DNA from: Diphasiastrum complanatum
Taxonomy: Eukaryota > Streptophyta > Lycopodiopsida > Lycopodiales > Lycopodiaceae
Length of the DNA stretch: 64,000 bases
Assembly: GCA_029204225.1 (NCBI GenBank)
Contig: CM055096.1
Location: 44,749,967-44,813,966, forward strand
Direction of reading: 5' to 3'
Part shown: piece after piece, positions 58,661 to 64,000 of the stretch
How positions within the stretch are numbered: the first letter of the stretch is position 1
Layout of the letters: the number at the start of each line of letters is the position of its first letter
Program-made: the position numbers and the translations under genes
The notes under the pieces: model-generated
What the model was told of the DNA's origin: nothing
The model's input: only the letters and a program-made list of their open reading frames with translations
Database searches by the model: none

Positions 58661-59639
58661 GTTAGAAAAACGAAATGATCTGCAATATGGATCTTGAATT
58701 CTGCATATAACTTTCTTGTCTTTTATTTTCTTGGCTTTCTTCAATCAATTGCAAAAGCAGAAGCATAGTGCCCCGGCCATTTGAATCAAGGAGATTTGAA
58801 TCGATTCATATCATGGCCATTTTTTTCCTGGAAATTCAAATCAAGATCCTAGCGAATGATTCTAAAAACCCCAATCTTTTACACTTGCTTAATTAGGTTT
58901 AAATTAATCAAATGATTCTTCAAATAAGGCTCCTAGGAAAGGCAAGCTATAATCTTTATCCAATTTTTTTTTAATAAAATGGAAAAAGGCAGGAAATTTT
59001 TAAATTTCAGAAAAAATTAGACATGGTAAAATCCAGATTTAAATCCACAATTTTTCAAGATGGAGTTCAAAGCCACATAATCAAAGTTTGTAAGAAAGTT
59101 TGATCATGATCTACAATGGATGGTAAAGGTGTCTAAGGCATGACAAGAGGGTACTCACAACCATAGAATACCATTTCGTACCTTTTGGTATGCAGCGTTT
59201 AGTTCTGTACGTATGGAACAAAGTGTCGGAAATCAGTGGGCTTGTGCGGAAGCTAGGAGCTAGCTAGATGCGTGGACCGGAAGCGCCACAATTAGCAGCA
59301 AAAATAATTCAAACGCAGGATTCATACAAATGTGCAATAGAACAATAACAGCAGTAGGACAAATTGCACTCTGATTATTATCAACAATGAGTACAATGGC
59401 ATGAAGTTATAACTTCAGCTTGTTGGGCGTGATAACGCTGATACAGATTAATGAATTATCAGACTCGGAATATCAGAAGAAGTTTTCTGATGAAGATTCT
59501 AAGTTTGATATACTGATAATATCTACAACTGAATTTCTTTCAGTTTATTACAACCGCTTTTGTGCCATAAATGCATGTACAAAGTTGGCAGACATCAATG
59601 TAAAGTTGTTGGGTCGGATTTCTAACCAACAGTATCGAA

Positions 59640-59835
59640 AAATTACATAGAGTCGAATTTTATACAAAGGGTCGAGAAATATACACTGGGTCGAAAGATA
59701 TGCCGAGGGTCGAATTTTCCGTTGTCGGAAAAATTAGACCCGATCCGATCCGATCCAGGGTCGAACATGCCCGGATAATCTAGTGAAGGGTCAGAAAAAA
59801 TCCGAACCGACCCAGGGTCGAAAAAATCTCTCTTT
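59640..59835. repeat. Cluster of GGGTCGAAA words
   Basis: GGGTCGA or GAGTCGA followed by A/T runs recurs about seven times in under 200 bp (59651, 59670, 59689, 59708, 59759, 59793, 59814), with a CCGATCCGATCCGATCC stretch between. The cause is unknown. Confidence 0.6.
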
Positions 59836-59929
59836 TGAACGGCTTTTTAGGATGCTCATTAACAAAAGGATTTAAGGTTGAGCAATGAAATCCAACACTC
59901 TCTCTTAATGTGGATCCTGGAAAGTTTTG

Positions 59930-60215
59930 ATCTTCAGATTTAACATGTCGTTGAATCTGAGATGATGCTCCTTTGGTAGGGCCTTTGTGAAGTAATCTGC
60001 TGCCATTGATTCCGTCCTGCAGTAGACTAATGATTCGTCCTTGCTTTACACTTCCTCTCTTAAATAATGATACCTGATTTCGATATGCTTGCTTTGTGAA
60101 TGAAATCTCGGATTGAGAGAGAGAGCAATGGTGCTTTGATTGTCATAGAAAATGGTTGTTGGATGTGACTGTGCAAGGTCGATTTCTGCTAGCAGGTGCC
60201 TCAGCCAAATTAAAT
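59930..60215 (-). mobile_element. Ty1/copia RNase H fragment
   Basis: Minus strand: LIWLRHLLAEIDLAQSHPT, IFYDNQSTIALS, RFHSQSKHIEIRYHYLREEV, AADYFTKALPKEHH. Ends at a purine-rich AAGAGAGAG near 59910. The upstream pol is gone: the fragment joins directly to a PBS at 60234. Confidence 0.85.
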
Positions 60216-60233
60216 CAAGCATAGAAGATCCAT

Positions 60234-60246
60234 GGCTCTGATACCA
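60234..60246 (-). other. Primer-binding site, initiator-Met type
   Basis: The minus strand reads TGGTATCAGAGCC, directly abutting an LTR end at 60247. Confidence 0.8.
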
Positions 60247-60620
60247 TGTAGGAAATCAAAGTGCCAAGATCCTTATAACATTCAATCTCCATATACAAGA
60301 AGAAGAGGGGGAAGAAGAAGAAGAAGAAGAAGAAGAAGAGGGAGAGGGTTAGGCGCCCTCAAGGAGAGAGAAAGTAGTAGCAATGCTTGAAAGGGAATGA
60401 ATTACAAATGAACAATGAATACATATAAATAGGCCTTCCAAGGGCCTAGACTCTTCCAAACTCTAAGTTCTAGAACCTTCCAAACCCACTACTAATTATA
60501 GGGCACTCCCAAAAGTCAAGATAGGGTCCCTTAACATAATTAGACTTTACTTGGACCCACAAGTTACCACTAGACCAAAATTGGGTCCAACTTAACTAAA
60601 GCTATCTTAGAACTCCCACA
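60247..60620 (-). repeat. Putative LTR next to the PBS
   Basis: Starts TGTAGGAAATC at the PBS and can be closed at CTCCCACA near 60620 (TGT...ACA). Includes a (GAA)n run at 60311-60340. The distal boundary is inferred. Confidence 0.5.
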
Positions 60621-60779
60621 CAGCAGTAAGGTTTTTCCAGTCTTTCATGTAAGTCAGTTACGAAAAGCCTTAACCAGATCAGACAATCTAGTAGGGGACA
60701 GTGTTCTAGTTCTCCCATTGGATCCTCAACAACCTCCACATGAACCAGAGGAGATTCTTGATAGTAGTTCTGCTTTATT

Positions 60780-62210
60780 ATACTGGCATTGTTCACAACC
60801 TTGAACGTAAGCCTCGATATGACCATTCATTTTTGGCCAGAAGAAGTTCTGCCTAACAAGGTCAAGTGTCCTTTGTATGTCTAGGTGACCAGCACAAGGG
60901 GTGTCATGACACTACTGCAAGATTTGGTGCCCGCAAGTCTTCCCTATCCGGCACACAAACCTTTCCCTTCTAGAAAAGTTGGCCATTCTTTATGGAATAG
61001 TCTTCAAGTATCTCTTGTCATTTCGGGATTGCTTGGGATCCTGCATCCCAAGGTCATCACTTGATCTAGAATTTCCGGTCAAGACATCTAGCCCGATGCG
61101 ACCGAAAAGCCCATCGGTTCGACAAAGATCCCGAAGTAATAGATACAAATTAGATTGGATCTCAGCAAAGCATTATTGATTAACCCCTCCAATCTGACTC
61201 AAGGCATCGACAACTCTGTTCGACATACCTTTACGAGACTTAATGTCGAACACGAACTCTTAAATGAGTTCCGACCATTTAGACTTACGGCCACGAAGGT
61301 CCTTAGCATCACTTAAGGGATTGGTGATCATTCATCATTGTAAATTTGGCTCCATAAAGATAATGCCTCCAGATTTTCAACGCGTGAATGACTGCAAAAA
61401 GCTCCTTCTCATAGGTAGAATACCTAGACTGAGCAGGATCCAGCTTTTTGCTTTCAAACGCAACTGGTCTACTGTCCTGGTAAAGAACCGCTCCTACAAC
61501 AAAGTCGTTAGCATCCGTATCCATCACATGGGTCGGTTAAGATCGACAATGTGTAAAATTGGAGCCGTAAAAACACAGTGCTTGAAAGTTTCAAAACTCT
61601 CATTCATTTCATCAGTCCATGTTATCACTGGACTTTTTCTGTAGCTACATTTTTTCTTCACCCCCTTAAAAACATTCTTTAGGGGGAATGCTATTAAGAC
61701 ATAATCCATAATGAACCTGTAAAAGAATCCTGTGAATTTTTCAGGAAAAATATCGCTAAATTCTTGCCTAATTTTGTTAAATACCCTACCTTCAGGTGAG
61801 TTAACACTTAAGGGGTTATTTAAAGGCACATTCAGGCATATGCGATAAATCAATATTTAGACTCTGAATAGCATAATCATCAACTTAGATTTGATCTTTA
61901 AGAAAACAAAGATAAACTTTATATTCAGAGTCTTTCAAATATTCAACTTCTAAAGCAGATGCAACAGAATGAGAAAGCTCATCCACAAGTTCAACAATTG
62001 AGCCATTATGGAAAAAGGTTACACTATGAGTTACATAGTCCTTTTTTAACGACTCATTTTTGGAGTAAAACCATTCCTTTCTTAAGATTATGTCTATGCT
62101 ATCTAAATTCATAATATGAAAATCAAGCGGTTCGACATAATCTTGAATCTTGAGCGGCAGCTGAGGAAGAAGATGGTCCCAAGCTTGCCGATCTTTCCCC
62201 ATGCCATTTT
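60780..62210 (-). mobile_element. Ty3/gypsy pol relic (protease to integrase start)
   Basis: Minus strand: protease region (DFHIMNLDSIDIILRKEWF, 62100), RT end (FYRFIMDYVLIAFPL, PVITWTDEMNESFETFK, 61570-61740), RNase H (DTDANDFVVGAVLYQD, STYEKELFAVIHAL, NDHQSLK, 61309-61527) and the integrase zinc region (LDLVRQNFFWPKM, GCEQCQ, near 60800-60880). A large part of RT is deleted. It is a different gypsy lineage from A, B and C (chromovirus-like RNase H). Confidence 0.8.
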
Positions 62211-62949
62211 CACCACATACAAATGGTTACTTGACACGGTGGCCACCTTGAGTTTTTGGACCAATTTAGAATTTATAAAATTATGGGAAAACCATCATCG
62301 AAAAGAACAGTCAAAGGAGGATGAAAGAGGCCCAAGCGAAGGCTATGGGAGGTGGAGAGCACCCCAAAGACCTATACTTGTTGCAGGTACACTGTGTGGT
62401 ACCTCTTCAATTCCCTCCCCCTCTTTCTTTTAATTCAAAGCATAAAAATTCTGTTTAGTTTCATAAGCCTAAGTTACAAGCTCCTTTGAAAAACATAAGC
62501 GTTAATTTTAAGAAAACTTTATTTAAAATCTTTTAAGCTTTCAAACTTTGTAATTTTAAGTTTTAAAACTTATTCTTTTAAACATAAGCTTAAACTTAAG
62601 CTTTATGTTAAGAAAGGGTTTTCTTTTAAACATAAAAAGTCTTCTTTAAGATATACACATGTTTTTTTGCAGCAAAGTACATATCACCAAAACATTTAAT
62701 AACAGGAGGGTATGATTCCCTCCTGTCTCCTCCTTCCAAAAGAAATTAGGAGAGCAGGCTGTAGGCCTGCGGCTGCCTGTAGCCGCTTCCTCCTGCCAGC
62801 CTAGTAACGCTTGGGCCCGCCCTCCACTGTGACCGTACAGCCGTGCGCAGGTTACCAGCAGAATTTTTTTCGGTTCTTACAAAATTTCAGCCAGTTTCTG
62901 AAACTGTCAATTTTTTATGTATTTCGGCTTCCAAAAGACCGAAAAACAG
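62211..62949. other. Spacer
   Basis: Non-coding. An AAGCTTAA/TTTTAAG-rich stretch at 62460-62650. No gene recognised. Confidence 0.5.
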
Positions 62950-63069
62950 GGGGGAGCGTAAACCGCACCCCCACAGGGAGGTGTGGCAGCCATCCCCCGG
63001 TGGTGGGATGGCCGTACCCCGGGGGATGGGCTCTGCACCCTCACGTGAGGGTGCGGTTTATGCTCCCCC
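62950..63069. mobile_element. 120-bp MITE with 9-bp target duplication (Mutator type)
   Basis: The termini 62950-62970 and 63049-63069 are 21-bp inverted repeats with one mismatch, starting GGGGGAGC and containing TAAACCGCACCC. The direct repeats GAAAAACAG flank it exactly (62941-62949 and 63070-63078). A 9-bp target duplication is the mark of Mutator-like transposons. The interior folds again: GCCATCCCCCGG pairs with CCGGGGGATGG, and GCACCCTCACGTGAGGGTGC is a palindrome. No coding capacity. Confidence 0.85.
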
Positions 63070-63413
63070 GAAAAACAGTCTTTACAGTCTGTTTTTCACA
63101 ACTATCGAAAAGCAGAAGTTTTTTGACAGTTCCATGTGCTATTTCCGACATACAGATCTTTAAAACACGGCTTAACAAATTCTGCAGCTTTAACGGCTAC
63201 CAGAAAGCCAGAAAAACTGTAAAAAACAAGCCTCTTAGCATGCATAGAAGGCCCAAAACTTATCCAAACAACGTCGGATCTCGACGGAACAAAAAGCAAA
63301 GTTGTTCATAGCGATCAAACCCTGAATACTAAGCTGTCCTAGCACATCAACAAGAAGTTTAAACCAACCAAAATTCAAGTTGAAACGATTGCACCTTATT
63401 CACAATGATCGGT

Positions 63414-63426
63414 GGCTTTGATACCA
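63414..63426 (-). other. Primer-binding site next to the last LTR
   Basis: The minus strand reads TGGTATCAAAGCC, the iMet type with one substitution, two bases from an LTR end at 63429. Confidence 0.65.
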
Positions 63427-63428
63427 AA

Positions 63429-64000
63429 TGTTAGAATCCCCATTGTTGAATCCGATCATTATTAAGACACAATTAGGTGACGAACGCCATGTTACCGCCC
63501 ATTCATAGAGGTAATGCCATCTCTCCCCCGTGCGCTGGAGCCATAGACCACCATCAAGCAAGGTCGGACCTCTAATAAGCCAATGTCCCATACAACTATG
63601 CCTTACGCTCGACCCTCGCCTACCTACATCCTGAGGCCTAGATTAACGTCCTGACCTGACCACTAGTGGAAGAGCTCTTCATTCTCGAGGAGAGAATGAA
63701 TGACAAGCTCATGGAGATCCACCTTTATATACATAGTCCAGGTGGAGTCATCTCTGACCATAGAGATCACGCATGACCACTGACATGCGTCAGTTGCGCA
63801 CGCTGATGTGGTTTCATAACAAAGGCGTCACCTCGCGCCAATAGGACATTGACACGTGGCACCCAAAAGACCTATAACTCCAGACCAGTGTTCTGTCCTA
63901 TATGAGATCGGCACCTCAAGTAACCTGTTACATGTCCTTATGGGTACGTAACAGATACCATAAGAGAAGAAAGTGCTACTACAGGAGTTAAATAGCCTCG
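63429..64000 (-). repeat. Putative 5' LTR running off the window
   Basis: Starts TGTTAGAATCCCC beside the PBS. A TATATA word near 63725 could belong to its promoter. The element body would extend leftwards, but 63079-63413 shows no recognisable coding piece. The LTR end is outside the window. Confidence 0.45.

Larger units (their letters stand above)
58661..64000 (+). other. COG2 intron 1 (incomplete), filled with transposon DNA
   Basis: Begins with the donor GTTAGA. 58661-59640 shows no gene apart from an unrecognised 76-codon frame at 59420-59650. Beyond that lie copia and gypsy fragments, two LTR ends and a MITE, described separately. That this is one intron is inferred from the donor and the lack of any further COG2 exon. 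Confidence 0.55.

Noticed and set aside
60234-60246. tRNA-like GGCTCTGATACCA words as possible tRNA genes
   Set aside because: Only the 3' 13 bases match initiator tRNA-Met, and each abuts an LTR end. They are primer-binding sites (also at 2704, 14069, 39362 and 63414).
62811-63311. Plus-strand frame of 166 codons
   Set aside because: It reads through the MITE and both flanks of its target duplication. No family resemblance; open by chance.

Overview
This is nuclear DNA from a vascular plant with a large, repeat-packed genome. The host-derived sequences are plant-type: a nepenthesin-like aspartic protease, a SABATH methyltransferase relic and the first exon of the Golgi tethering subunit COG2. 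Most of the rest is decayed Ty3/gypsy and Ty1/copia DNA. A fern, lycophyte or gymnosperm would fit the long microsatellites and heavily nested retroelements, but the sequence alone does not settle the species.

Layout. 1-3200: AT-rich non-coding DNA and a putative LTR with its primer-binding site. 3561-4970: an apparently intact intronless aspartic protease (minus strand), followed at 5412-6714 by a 1.3-kb inverted-repeat structure that carries a roughly 97% identical copy of the 3' half of that gene. 6715-9440: microsatellites. 9750-11895: copia relic. 11962-12714: SABATH pseudogene abutting a copia gag-protease fragment that ends in a PBS and LTR at 14082. 14360-15987: an unrecognised, intronless, broken reading frame of about 540 codons. 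16100-19570: hairpins, gypsy and copia scraps and unexplained exon-like blocks. 20300-48474: a nest of Ty3/gypsy elements. 48475-52700: minisatellite, homopolymer and palindrome-rich DNA. 52740-55515: copia relic with 3' LTR. 55760-56810: gypsy relic. 58178-58660: COG2 exon 1, whose intron runs to the window end and holds more retroelement pieces and a 120-bp Mutator-type MITE.

The gypsy nest can be reconstructed. An old minus-strand element (called B here) runs from about 40815 down to 20300. It is interrupted by a 4.8-kb gag-only LTR element D (35422-40197, TSD ATTTT), by a solo LTR of the same D family (33002-33832, TSD TCAAT) and by a second gypsy element A (21576-29397, flanked by AATTG). 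A plus-strand relative C (40816-48474) lies head to head with B. A and B both carry, downstream of integrase and in the same sense, a homologous extra reading frame of about 1000 codons (called ORF3 here). It has a globular N-terminal part, a low-complexity linker, a coiled coil and a conserved C-terminal part. This is the most interesting system in the window: a gypsy lineage with a large conserved coiled-coil protein in the env position.

Only the aspartic protease and COG2 look like working host genes. All retroelement coding regions contain stops or frameshifts.
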